A stretch of DNA of 64,000 nt from Azadirachta indica (Eukaryota > Streptophyta > Magnoliopsida > Sapindales > Meliaceae), in contig CM040449.1 in the NCBI GenBank assembly GCA_022749755.1, positions 2,809,157 through 2,873,156 on the forward strand, in the 5' to 3' direction. Under the pieces are notes generated by a model. The model had not been told where the DNA came from. It saw nothing but the letters and a program-made list of their open reading frames with translations, and made no database searches. Positions 24,499-35,934 of this stretch are shown here, in pieces (position 1 is the first letter of the stretch; every line of letters starts with the position of its first letter). Position numbers and translations under genes: made by a program.

Positions 24499-27288
24499 AT
24501 GGAGAAAGAAGACTCGAAATCCAAGAAAGCCGGTGGTCGCCTTTGTTGCATCTGTAACCAGCGAAGACCTGCCCTCAAACGACCTAAAACCCTAGAACAG
24601 GTAATTTAAATTTATATTAGTTTCGTGTCACTATTTGTTGATCTGCCCGTTTGGTTGCTGTAGGGCTGAGCACAACTGAACATGGATTTTTTGACTCAGT
24701 TAAGCTCAATTCGTTGTTCGGCACTAGATGTTCTAATTTTCTCTCGCTAGGACAACGAATTATGAAAGGGAATAAACGAAGTTGAAAATGGACGGTGGGT
24801 TTTTTTTTGTATACAACTAATTTTGTGCTTCGTAAAGATATGTAGGGAGTGTTTCTATGAAGTATTTGAGGAGGAGATTCATCAAGTCATTGTGGAAAAC
24901 CAGCTGTTCAAGCCTGGTGAGCGTATTGCCATTGGTGCATCTGGAGGAAAAGGTGAATGCTTTTTCTTGCTAGTATCATACGGACTACAGGTTGATGTGA
25001 TCTTTTTTTCTTATTTTTTTCCCCAATGTTTGTTGATTATGCAATTTCAATTTCATTGATGCTGGTCATGTTTGTTGCAGATTCCACAGTCCTTGCTTAT
25101 GTGTTATCAGAGCTGAACCGACGTCACAACTACAGTCTGGATCTTTTCCTTTTGTCAATTGATGAAGGCATTACAGGGTACAGGGATGATTCACTTGAAA
25201 CTGTCAAAAGAAATGAAATACAGGTGAATAATTTTCTTTATCTTAAACATTTTTGTAAGAGCAAAATGATCCCCGTGCAAATTTTTTTTTTCCTTAGATT
25301 TTATTAAAGCAACTTCTGCTTGTTCTCTTTCTTCAAAAACTCAATTTCTTACTTGTGAGAGTAAATTGTATTTACACTGAATGCAAAATTCTAAATGAGG
25401 TTACTTTGTGCTATTGTTATTTTATCTTCTTTGTTTCTCCACCAGTATGGTCTGCCACTGAAGATTGTTTCATACAAGGATCTATATGGATGGACGATGG
25501 ATGAAATAGTTAGGGTGATCGGTTTAAAGAATAATTGCACTTTTTGTGGTGTTTTCCGCCGCCAGGTATAGGATAATTGTCCTTCAAGTCATATAGACTC
25601 ATCTTTGTTTTCTAGCAAGTTGTAGGCATTGAGAAATATTTAGTCACCTTCATCTTCATATTCCTTTCTGTAAAGAAAACATTATTGCATTTGATAAGAT
25701 GCGTGTACTGTAAACAAAACATTATTGCATTTGATAAGATTTGTATAGGCCATATGGGCTAATTGCTAGCGCTCTTTAGCAATTAAGACAACTGTAGATT
25801 GGAAGCTTGTAAAAAGGCCACCAACAGCAACATCATTAATATGACTTGTACTCGCTATAGTTTGTCCTTAGACATCAAAGGCATTACCTTTATAGCCTAG
25901 CACTTCAGAGGCCTTGTTGTGCATGTTATCTGTGTGTTTAAGAGAATTGTCCTAGGAACGTACTTGGCATGGCTGGTTTGCAACTTTCGAAGATTTTCAG
26001 TAATGTTAGGTTTTATATGTATTTAGCTGATAAAACTGGTGTATCTCTTTTAGGCCCTTGATCGAGGTGCTTCATTGTTGAAAGTAGACAAAATTGCTAC
26101 TGGTCATAATGCAGATGATATTGCAGAAACAGTTCTCTTGAACATCTTACGAGGTGATATTGCTAGGTAATGAATTGTCAAATGAAGCTTCTCTTTTAGT
26201 TTGTATCTCTCTCTTTTTTTAAGGAAACTAACTTCATGTTACTATTTTATAGATTGAGTAGATGTACGTCAATAACAACTGGTGAGGACGGACCCATTCC
26301 AAGATGCAAACCTTTTAAGTACACTTACGAGAAGGAGATTGTGATATATCCTTGGAATACTCACTTTTTGTGGAAGCATTGGATTGTTTATATATTGATA
26401 TCATTGATTACATTAGTTGTGAAACCTTAATCAGATGTTCACGTATGCTTATTTCAAGAGGCTGGACTACTTCTCCACTGAATGTAATTGTTCTTTTTCC
26501 CATTCCCATCTCATCTGTTTTTACTTTTTCATATGCTCTGGATTATCTTCCACAGTCTTATTGTTTTCAGAATAAATTCACTTAAGTGAATCCTTAGGGC
26601 ATCATACCATGACACTTACGTTACAATTTAGCTTTTCTTTGCTAGCTTAAGTAATTTAGGTTCTATTGTCTGTCAATGAAAATTGAGAATGCTGTTATTG
26701 CAATTGCAGGCATTTATTCTCCAAATGCTTATCGTGGTTTTGCTCGGGAGTTCATTAAAGATTTGGAGAGAATAAGGCAAGTTGTTTAAGATGAAGTGCT
26801 GCAATGTTTATTTTTATTCCCTGGATTCCCTGCTGAACCATCATGTATAAGATATTAAAATTCCACTATTTTATGCATTGTTAATGCAGACCTAGGGCCA
26901 TACTTGATATCATTAAATCAGGTGAGAACTTCAGAATTTCCACTTCAACGAAAATGCCAGAACAGGGGACCTGTGAACGCTGTGGCTACATTTCTAGCCA
27001 GGTGAGTGTTGCTCTAACCCCACTTGAGATATCTGCAAGCTTTGAAAGCAGTTAACGAACCATTTCCTCCCCCGAAATCTCATGAAGAGGCACCTAATCT
27101 TCCTATGGATTCTAAATGCACAGAAATCGTGTAAAGCTTGTGTTCTTCTGGAAGGACTCAATCAAGGTTTGCCTAAGCTGGGAATTGGGCGGAGTCGGGG
27201 CCACAACAATGATCGTAGAAAAGATGTGAAACAAACTAATGCAATGACGAGTATTGAGAGTAGACAATGTGGAACTCTGGATTTTTGA
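24499..27288 (+). CDS. CTU1: cytoplasmic tRNA 2-thiolation protein 1 (356 aa)
   Basis: CTU1/NCS6/ROL5 adenylates the wobble uridine (U34) of cytosolic tRNAs for Lys, Glu and Gln and, with CTU2 and the URM1 sulfur carrier, makes 2-thiouridine. Ten exons: 24499-24600, 24838-24952, 25081-25223, 25446-25565, 26054-26166, 26253-26345, 26443-26483, 26710-26776, 26890-27001, 27124-27288. Visible are the N-terminal zinc ribbon (CCIC at 16-19, CREC at 36-39), the PP-loop ATPase motif SGGKDS at about 69-74, interrupted by intron 2, the CTFCG motif, TGHNADD, and the C-terminal [16 protein letters not shown] cluster. Intron 6 is a U12-type AT-AC intron and intron 8 has a GC donor; both are required to keep the frame. 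Length matches the family (about 355 aa). Confidence 0.96.
25669..25748. repeat. 40-bp tandem duplication in CTU1 intron 4
   Basis: Two nearly identical 40-bp units sharing AAAACATTATTGCATTTG, located in the intron between exons 4 and 5. Confidence 0.9.
26346..26442 (+). other. CTU1: U12-type AT-AC intron in CTU1
   Basis: The 97-bp intron begins ATATCCTTGG, an exact match to the AT-AC minor-spliceosome donor. It ends TTCAC, with the branch-point-like CCTTAAT at 26425-26431, 11-12 nt before the end. Splicing here joins ATTGTGAT to GTATGCTTAT, giving the conserved [12 protein letters not shown]. No GT-AG pair gives that join. Confidence 0.93.
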
Positions 27289-27863
27289 CGGAGAATGTAT
27301 GCATGCCCTTCGAGTTTGTATGCAGTCAGCTTCATAGAATGTCTATTTTTCTTTTTAAGAAGGTTTTGAATAGGAGTAAGAAATAGAATACTTACTAAAA
27401 GTGTTTAATCAATTGGTTTCTCTTCAAGAATGCTCGACTAATTGCACACTGCCAGCAGGAAACCACATTGCCAGCAGGAAACAAGCCAGCAGAAAACAGA
27501 TTGATAGTCTAGCAGCGTCAATTTGTTATTTGTTACTATAATATTTATTGTAAGAATTATTGGCTTATTTTCAACTTTATTTTCAATTTACATAATTGTA
27601 AACGAGAATTTATGCTATATTTATATATTAATTAATTAATTATGAGTTGAATTAAAGATACTTTGCTTCTTTTATTCGAACTAACAATTGTTTTTGATAT
27701 TTTTACTTCTTTATTGGAACTAACAATTATTTTTTCACAGTAAAAAATTGCCTTATAAAGCAAATTCTTAACAAGTGACAAAATATAAAGATACCACGCC
27801 AGACGTGGTGCGAACACTCGCTCCTTCACTATTTTTGGGGGCATTTGATTTTCCCACGTAGCG
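27289..27863. other. CTU1 3' flank and intergenic spacer
   Basis: Probable CTU1 3' UTR, then three copies of GCCAGCAGGAAAC (27451, 27470 and, with one change, 27485). After that comes AT-rich spacer up to the next gene. No gene seen. Confidence 0.6.
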
Positions 27864-28193
27864 ATGGCGTCCTCAGCAACACCGAGCTCAGCCGGCAGCA
27901 CCGCCCAAAACCCTAAAAAGTCGTTAGGGTTAATAGCAAACGCAAAGAAACACAAACACAGCTTCGTTCAGTTCTTCGCCATGACCGGAATATTGTTGTT
28001 GAGCGTCAGATCGTTGGGCCAAAAGTACCGCATCCACGACCTTCAAGAGGACACGTCAGCTCTCAAAGAAGAGCAAGAATCCTTAACTAATCGTATGAAC
28101 AGCATTAAGCGGAGCCTCCTCCATGAAGCCTCTCTTGAACGCACTGGCGTCTTCGCTTCTCGTCTCCGCCACCTCTTCGGCGAGGAAAATTGA
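27864..28193 (+). CDS. small single-pass membrane/coiled-coil protein, unknown function (109 aa)
   Basis: Single-exon gene; the start context CGATGGCGTCC is good for plants. I do not recognise a named family. Residues 1-35 are Ser/Ala/Thr-rich and then basic (NAKKHKHS). Residues about 36-53 form one hydrophobic segment (FFAMTGILLLSV). Residues about 58-95 are charged with a heptad-like pattern (LQEDTSALKEEQESL; NRMNSIKRSLL), consistent with a coiled coil, and the end is RLRHLFGEEN. GC content and codon use are higher than in the surrounding spacer, supporting a real gene. A small tail-exposed membrane protein, possibly of mitochondrion or ER, is inference only. An overlapping 67-codon antisense frame is a shadow. 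Confidence 0.75.
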   Translation: MASSATPSSAGSTAQNPKKSLGLIANAKKHKHSFVQFFAMTGILLLSVRSLGQKYRIHDLQEDTSALKEEQESLTNRMNSIKRSLLHEASLERTGVFASRLRHLFGEEN

Positions 28194-30173
28194 TCTAAAT
28201 AGAGCCATTTTTTAGTGAGTTTTTTTTTTTTTCTGGTTTTCTGCATCTGATATTTGCGGTGGGTGTACCTTTTTTATTGGTTATTATTATAATAATAGAA
28301 GAAGCGAAAAGTTTTTGTGACTCTTTGATGCTTATGCTGGTTTATTTATGCTTCTTGAGTTGGTTGATCCTGATATCAACTGAATTGAACCAAATTGGTT
28401 GATGGTGTATTAGTTTTATTTGTTCATTATAACTGCGAATTTATTTGGGTTCCACTATGAGTTTTGTTTGTAGGATCATCATTTTGAAATTATCATCTCT
28501 CTTGCTCTATTTGGACTGGGGTGGGTTTTTGGAGAGGGAAAACCGGCTGCGAGTTCTTCATTTGTGTAAATTACCTAGCATCGAAGCTTTTTAACTCTCC
28601 GCTTCTTTGGAATTCCAATTTCTTGACTGAAGGGACTTCATTTTGTTCCTTATCTCACTCTTTTTAGAGCAAATTTATTGAATGGCTGAGTTTTGTGGAT
28701 ATAGAGAAATTTCAAAAGAAGACATTTCCCTATTCCTTTCTTTCCAACCAAATGGAAGAAAATGGCCCGCCTTCTAACCTTTTTATTTTTCCTTCCTCCC
28801 GTTATGTCTGACCGAATATATTTTTAAGGTTTTAGAATTGGGACATGTATCTTGTGGTCAAGAAATATGGCTTCAAAAGTATGTCTTTTTTTTTAATTAT
28901 TTACTTTGGTTCAGTACAGTGGTATATCTCCAAAACCCTTGCTCAGCTCTTATTAGAGTTTGTTTTATGGATGACAGTATCGAAACAGAAAATGAGTGAA
29001 TTGGTTGACTGAGTAGATCACTTCTTGCCATCGTCAATCTTGGAGATGGGAATTTTGGAGTCTCTGTTATTTTATTGATGTTCTTAATTTGAGTTTACTA
29101 ATGGATGTTTGTCTTGATTTTGCAAACTCTAGGAACCATATTTGCATTGTCTTGATATTGGACTTATGTCAGCAAATCCCTAAATTGGTTTATTGGTTTT
29201 GTTGGGTTAAACAAAGCAATTAACTGGGGCGTTAGACTAGGATTGATTTGATCATGAACTGAAGCTGCTATATGGTTGTTTCATAGTTCCGATTCATCTT
29301 TTATCCTTGCTGCTGCCTAGCAGCCAAACATTTATGTCACATATGACTGATTGATCATTGGGCAATTCAGGCTGGTTGGATGAGGATTAAAATTGGTCAG
29401 ATTCTGTTGAATGCTACTTCTCAACCTAACTTAGCCTCAATATCAATCTAGTGGAGTTTGGCCACTGTGATGAGAGGAAATCCATTTCCTCTGTCCACCG
29501 GAGTTGGGATATACCATTAAATGATAAATCCCTCTCAGTGCTGGTCAAACAAATAGGTCATTGGCTTCCTCAGCCAAAGGATTTGCAGCTTCATCTATGA
29601 TATCCAAACTCTTTCGGGTCTTCCCCTATTTTATTCACATTATGATGAATGCTTGATAGAGACAGGCTGTAAGTTGTGTTATCACCTTTTTCCAGGTGTG
29701 TACTAGGTTTCTAAGTTAAAAAATGAGGATGCACAACAAGCATGTTATGTATCCCAGTTAGGCGGATCTAGATGGTTGTGGTATAATCCCGTCAGCAGTC
29801 TTTCACCTATTTAAATTCTTATTCTCAACTTTTGGTTTATGTATTGCTTTCTATCCAGTGTTTTCCATTGTCCTCACGCGAATTGTCATCACAATATTTT
29901 TAATTCTATTTGGGTCTTGGTTTTGGATTGAAAGTGTACTGGAGCATGAGGCAGAAAAAGAAGAGCTAAAGTTTCCATAGCTTTTTGGCTCCTAGGTGTT
30001 CACACTTTCCGTTGACTGCTGCAGTGATTAACTTTACCCTGAATAGCTATCTAAATATTTAGTTATAAGGTTAATACTCTTCTGCTTGTATGGTTTGATG
30101 GTAACATGCCCGCTAGTTGCGGTCGACGGGGCCCTACCCATAGGTCGACTTTTGTATTGTTACCTTATGTACC

Positions 30174-30196
30174 ACATACATACATACATACGTACA
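30174..30196. repeat. (ACAT)n microsatellite
   Basis: About five ACAT/TACA units, the last with a change to ACGT. Confidence 0.9.
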
Positions 30197-31619
30197 TGTA
30201 TCATTTTTAGTTTGGTTGTTCGTTAATTAGTTTTGCATTTGAAAATCAACCTTCAAACGCGTAATTAAATCATTTTATATTATTGTACGAGGGCCCCTGT
30301 TTTGACTTGCCGCGTTATAGGTAATATGGCTCCAAAATAAATTAGACGCCAAATCCATTAGATGTGAAGTATGCTGCATGCAATGATGGCACGTGCTTTA
30401 CAGACTCACTCGTCCCCATGTAGGGACGGCCTTTCCTGGATGCTAATGCCATCTCCAATTTACATTCATTGAACAAAATTTGAAACTAATCCGTCTATCA
30501 AAATATTTATTTAAAATCGTTTTCTTATGTAGATACGAAATAGTCTAAGAAATGGAGGGGCCCATTATCTGCAGTTTCGAGTTCAATAAAGACAATAAAA
30601 GAAACAGTTGTTTGATCGAATTGCCCTAAACAAAGGTGTGATAGATAGATGATGATGATTAGTGTGTTGCATTATTTTTCTCTGTCTAATCTTCTTATCG
30701 TTTCATCATTTAGGTAAAAGTACAAGATCTCATCTCACCATAAAAATCATGGCAAATTTGAACTTCTTGACATAAAAAAAAAAAAAAAAAGAAAAAGAGG
30801 AGTAGCCATTATAAATTATGCTAATGGTGTAAAACGCCCGAGGTTTGTACAAGCCAAAGGGAAGTCAAAATTATTTTTCAAAAAAAAGAAATCTGAAAGT
30901 TAATGAATTTGTCCTTTTCCGCTGTTTAGGTTTAAAACTCTTCTTTTCCACGCACACATTTTTTAAACCAGCTCCTGGGCTTCGTTGAAGAATCAATTTT
31001 TCTTTTTCTTTTTCTTTTTTTTTTTTATAAGACAAGGAGGTTAACAAATATGACAATGCTGTCAAGTGAGCACAATAATAAAAACTACCAGTGCTGCGTA
31101 GAGAGTGGAAGTTTACCATATACGCTTTTATACATTCCCGACACCACCGGAATATACTAACCAGTTCACTGGACATGCCGGCAACAGTAATCCGTATGTG
31201 GGTTTATTTATTTTTTATCGGGTTTCATTCTTTTTTTTTCTCGACAATAAGCCATTTACAGTTTCATGCACTACACTAGTAGTAGCGCGTGGGATTGCGA
31301 AAGAGTAGCTTAAGCACAAAGCAAAAAACAATGATTTGGTTTTATTCAAACAAAACAATTACGCTAGTAAAAAGTGTTAGGAATTTTGAGACTCTCTCTC
31401 GGTTATTTGAATGGGGCCTGCGTTTTAAAAAAACTCTTCACATGCATTTTCTTCTTCTTGTCTTTCTTCATCTTTTTAAATTGTTCCGTCAAAATGAAAA
31501 ACCAACGCAGTCATAGGCCACACAATTGCAAACAACAAACCCATGTGGGCGACAAAACAAAATACTCTCCGAAAAAAAAAAAAAATTGTAAACAGTAAGC
31601 TTATATTGGGACCCCACCA

Positions 31620-31765
31620 CCGACACTCATTTTCTTTCCTTTTCTAATTTCCTCTCTCTTTCTTTCTTCCCGATTTTCCTTTTCATTTTCCCTCCTTTTA
31701 TTTTATTTTTTTTGAGGGCTTATACAATACAAGTCACGCATATCCTCTGTACCGCACTTTAAATA
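31620..31765 (+). promoter_or_regulatory. SKS core promoter: CT-rich tract and TATA-like box
   Basis: A pyrimidine-rich tract at about 31628-31710 precedes TTTAAATA at 31758-31765, about 130 bp upstream of the start codon. A CT-rich leader follows. This is the usual plant arrangement of TATA box plus Y-patch; the call is by consensus only. Confidence 0.5.
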
Positions 31766-31894
31766 AGTGCCATCACTCATCATTCACTACTCGCCTCTTA
31801 ACTTCTTCCCTCTTTTAAAAACTCTCTACTCTACTCTTTCTCTGCCTTTCATTTCCCACCAGGTCAACAAAACCAGTCTCTGTTTTTCTTCAAA

Positions 31895-34800
31895 ATGCCG
31901 CTAAACTTAGCGGTGGGTGCTACTCTTTCTGCCTTGCTTTGCGTCACAGTTTCCCTTTTCGCCATTGTTAGCGCTGAAGATCCTTACAGATTTTTCAACT
32001 GGAATATCACTTATGGCGACATCTATCCTCTCGGCGTTCGTCAAAGGGTTCGTCCACAGTTCCCAGTTCACAGTTCACATGCTTGCTCATATACATATTT
32101 GATTCTCCATTGCTTGATATGGCTTGTGTTCATTATTTGTTGCAGGGTATTCTCATAAATGGGCAATTTCCAGGCCCAGACATTCATTCAGTCACAAATG
32201 ACAATCTGATTATCAATGTCTTCAACAGCTTGGACGAGCCTTTTCTTCTTTCTTGGTAAGATCTCTCTCTTTCTTTTCTTCTCCCGTGATCATTTTATGC
32301 AGAAGATTACGCGCAAATTGCAATGTTTTGCGCGCCCTCAGCAAAAAGACAAATCTTGATCAGTTCTTCACAAGTTAATCCTTATTCATTTCACCGCTTT
32401 GTGGGGATACTTTTGTAATTTAATCTGCATTCCTTTGAAATATGCTTATATTTTATTTTAGTTGCAATTAAATATTCGATTAAGAGAATGTGTTTGCCAA
32501 TTTCACATTACCTTTTAGGCTACGCCTTTTTCTTTTCTCTTCGTAACATGTGATTGATAATAAATATTTAGATTCGCTTTTGAATCATGCATGTTAGTTA
32601 ATGTAGATCTGGATACATGGATCTGTTTCTTATTATAGTGTTTTATAATTGCACGTTCTTAAGAGTGTCTTGTAGTATAATTTCTTATTGCTTAAAACAT
32701 TTTATCATGCATAACTGAGTAAATACTAAGCATGTGTAAATACAAAATAGATAAAGCTACTCATCCATCACAAATTGACATCAATCACTTAATGGTTGAA
32801 TGTATCGAGGACATTGAATTTCTAACTTTCTTTTATAAACTCAACTAATTTAGACCCACCGGCCTATTGTTGTGCTCCTTTATCAGTTAGCAGCTGTCTT
32901 CCACTCTGCTAAGTCTTAGAAATCATTTAAGTGAGTTGACAACTCAACATTTCGGACACAAAATTGTTTGTAGTCAACATCATTTACTAATTATAACTAC
33001 TGTTTTGTCCCGGGAAAAACTGTTGAAATTTGATCACTTCTTTTCCATGTAATTACAATATAGGAATGGAGTTCAAAACAGAAGGAATTCATTTGAAGAC
33101 GGGGTGTATGGAACAACCTGCCCCATTCCTCCAGGGAAAAACTTTACATACATTCTGCAAGTGAAGGATCAAATTGGAAGCTTTTATTATTTCCCTTCCC
33201 TTGGATTCCACAAGGCTGCAGGTGCATTTGGAGGGATAAGGATCCTCAGTCGACCGCGCATTCCCGTTCCCTTCCCGGATCCTGCAGGCGATTATACTGT
33301 TCTCATTGGAGATTGGTACAAATCCAACCACACGGTAATCGGCCATCCCATTCCCCACATTTTATTCTTATGGTTACTTTGCGCTTTATTTTTATCTTTC
33401 AACTTTGCCGTGTTTTAGTGTCTTTAACATTGTTATGGGCCAGTGTTCAAACTCCCAAAGCGTGGGCTTTAAAATATTTTTAAGTTTGGTTAGTGGGGTA
33501 AAAGGGAATAATGCGTATGTGTGGGTCACAAGATGGCGAGCTTTTTACTGTTAATGTCATACAACTTTTCAGCATTTTGCAGCTGGATCTCTTGAAACCT
33601 TTTTATTTGTCGGTCTGTGACCACGGAGACCACAATTATTTATTTATGGTCGACAACAGTAAACAAGGGGAATTACCAAACCATTACCGTAGCCTTTTTT
33701 TGAATTTTTAAAGTACTAATAAATCAATTATATTTCAAGTCAATTATTTACATGACACCGTTATAGCTTACCTGACAATTTTACTCTTATAAGAGGAAAT
33801 GGGAGAATACACTCCCCCACTATGCTGGGATATCAGACCTGCCTACCAGGAGATGAGTTTTGGAACTTGTACGATTTAGTTAATTTTTCTTCTTAAAAGT
33901 CTTATTACTGAGAATTAATTTTAATAAATCTGAGCCAACATTTATTAGATTTGCTTTATTAGTTTCAATTTATTACTATATTATCATTTTTAATTTAATG
34001 TCTTCCTGTCTTCCACATGAGGTAGTATGGCTTGGACCCGTACCATATTTATTGGCCCAGTTGTGTTCTATTAGTCTTTCTGTCAGGCCATATCTCATCA
34101 CTGATTCCCATGAACCAAATTAATACTGTGTTTTTTTTTTTTTTTTTCCTTCCTTTTGTGGAATGTTCAACCTTGGCCCATGAAACATTTAGTCTTCTAG
34201 TTATGCATGTGCATCCGACTTGTCACTTGGGGCCACCGGTTGTTCGATAAAATTTCCAAGTGAAAATTTTATAATATTTGTCATGCTTTTATAATCAATT
34301 TTAGGTCATAAGCCTAATTAATTTCTGTATGATTGATTGTACAGGATTTGAAGGCCCATCTCGATAATGGAAAGAAGTTACCTTTCCCTGATGGAATTCT
34401 TATTAACGGGCGAGGAAGCGGTGCTTCTTTAAATGTTGAACAAGGTATGCTATTCAAATGGAGTCTTCCTCATTCTTATTGTGCACAATTGTTAACTCTT
34501 GATCAAACCTTAAGGCTTTGCATTTGTACTTGTGCATTACAGGAAAGACTTACAGGCTCAGAATATCAAATGTTGGGTTGCAAAATTCACTCAACTTCCG
34601 CATTCAAAACCATAAAATGAAGTTGGTAGAAGTAGAGGGAACACATACACTCCAAACTACCTACTCCTCACTTGATGTTCATGTCGGGCAATCTTACTCT
34701 GTTTTAGTTACAGCTGACCAGCCTGCTCAAGACTATTACATTGTTGTTTCTTCTCGCTTCACCTCTAAAGTCCTCACCACAACTGGTGTTCTTCATTACA

Positions 34801-35934
34801 GTAACTCTGCTGGCCCAGTTTCTGGCCCTATCCCTGGTGGACCAACCATCCAAATTGACTGGTCACTTAACCAAGCTCGCTCTATCAGGTATGGTTATTA
34901 GTGCTTTTATACTGAGCCACATGTCAGTCTATAGAACTTTAGTTTTTAAAATAAGAGTTCAACTTAAATTCATGTGCCAACTCGCAATTTTTTATTTATT
35001 TATTTTTTTTGTTGTTCCATTTAATAACTCCTTCAGTTCAAACTAGTAGCAACAAAATGTTTATTACCCGTACTTATGTTATTATAATCGTATATTTCCA
35101 GGACTAACCTTACAGCCAGTGGACCACGGCCTAACCCACAGGGTTCCTACCACTACGGTCTTATAAACCCGACCAGAACTATCAGGCTTGCTAGTTCTGC
35201 AGGGCAAGTTAATGGGAAGCAAAGATATGCAATCAACAGTGTGTCCTTTGTTCCAGCAGACACTCCCCTAAAGATTGCTGACTACTTCAAAATTGGAGGA
35301 GTTTTCCGGGTTGGAAGCATTTCTGATAATCCTACTGGTGGAGGGATTTACTCAGATACAGCAGTTATGGGTGCTGACTACAGAGCTTTCATTGAAATTA
35401 TTTTCCAAAACGACGAAGACATCATCCAGAGCTATCACCTCAATGGCTACCAATTCTGGGTTGTTGGGTAAGGCACATAATTACGTATCAAAATTGCATT
35501 TAGGACAAACTCAGTCCCGTTTATTTTTTAACGTTAATATCTTGGAATGCAGTATGGATGGAGGACAATGGACGTCTGGTAGTAGAAACCAATACAATCT
35601 CCGGGATGCAATTGCACGTTCCACCGTTCAGGTAACACTAATTCTCTCTCTGATTGAAATTCAAAATCAATAAAGTAAATAAAAACGATAACATAACTTT
35701 TGACGTATGTGATGTTGGCAGGTGTATCCCAAATCATGGTCTGCTATTTATGTCGCAGTCGATAACGTAGGAATGTGGAACTTGAGGTCAGAATTCTGGG
35801 CTAGACAATACCTTGGACAACAATTTTACTTGCGTGTTTACACGACATCAACTTCACTCAGGGATGAATATCCCATTCCAAAGAATGCACTTATGTGCGG
35901 CAGGGCAGCCGGCAGACGCACACGACCGCTCTAG
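31895..35934 (+). CDS. SKU5-similar multicopper-oxidase-like protein (545 aa)
   Basis: Member of the SKU5-similar (SKS) branch of the ascorbate oxidase/laccase family: secreted cell-wall or plasma-membrane glycoproteins linked to directional growth, without proven oxidase activity. Eight exons: 31895-32047, 32146-32255, 33064-33334, 34345-34444, 34543-34888, 35102-35467, 35553-35631, 35722-35934. A signal peptide covers about 1-27 (cleavage before EDPYRFF). Three cupredoxin domains follow (SWNGVQNRR, DGILINGRG, GMDGGQW). N-glycosylation sequons include NIT, NFT, NHT and NLT. Copper-binding histidines are gone: the usual HWHG is SWNG, and the C-terminal HCH motif is replaced in NLRSEFWARQYLG. 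The protein ends RTRPL with no hydrophobic tail, so a GPI anchor like that of SKU5 is unlikely. Closest remembered relatives are SKS5/SKS6 and pollen NTP303/Bp10. Confidence 0.95.

Larger units (their letters stand above)
28194..31894. other. long intergenic region
   Basis: No supported exon. It is T-rich and intron-like from 28200 to 30100, holds an (ACAT)n microsatellite at 30174-30196 and an A-rich tract at 30774-30790, and has the SKS promoter at its right end. Just left of the microsatellite is a GC-rich patch (30118-30150) with GGTCGAC on both sides of GGGGCCCTACCCATA, which I cannot assign. Confidence 0.6.
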
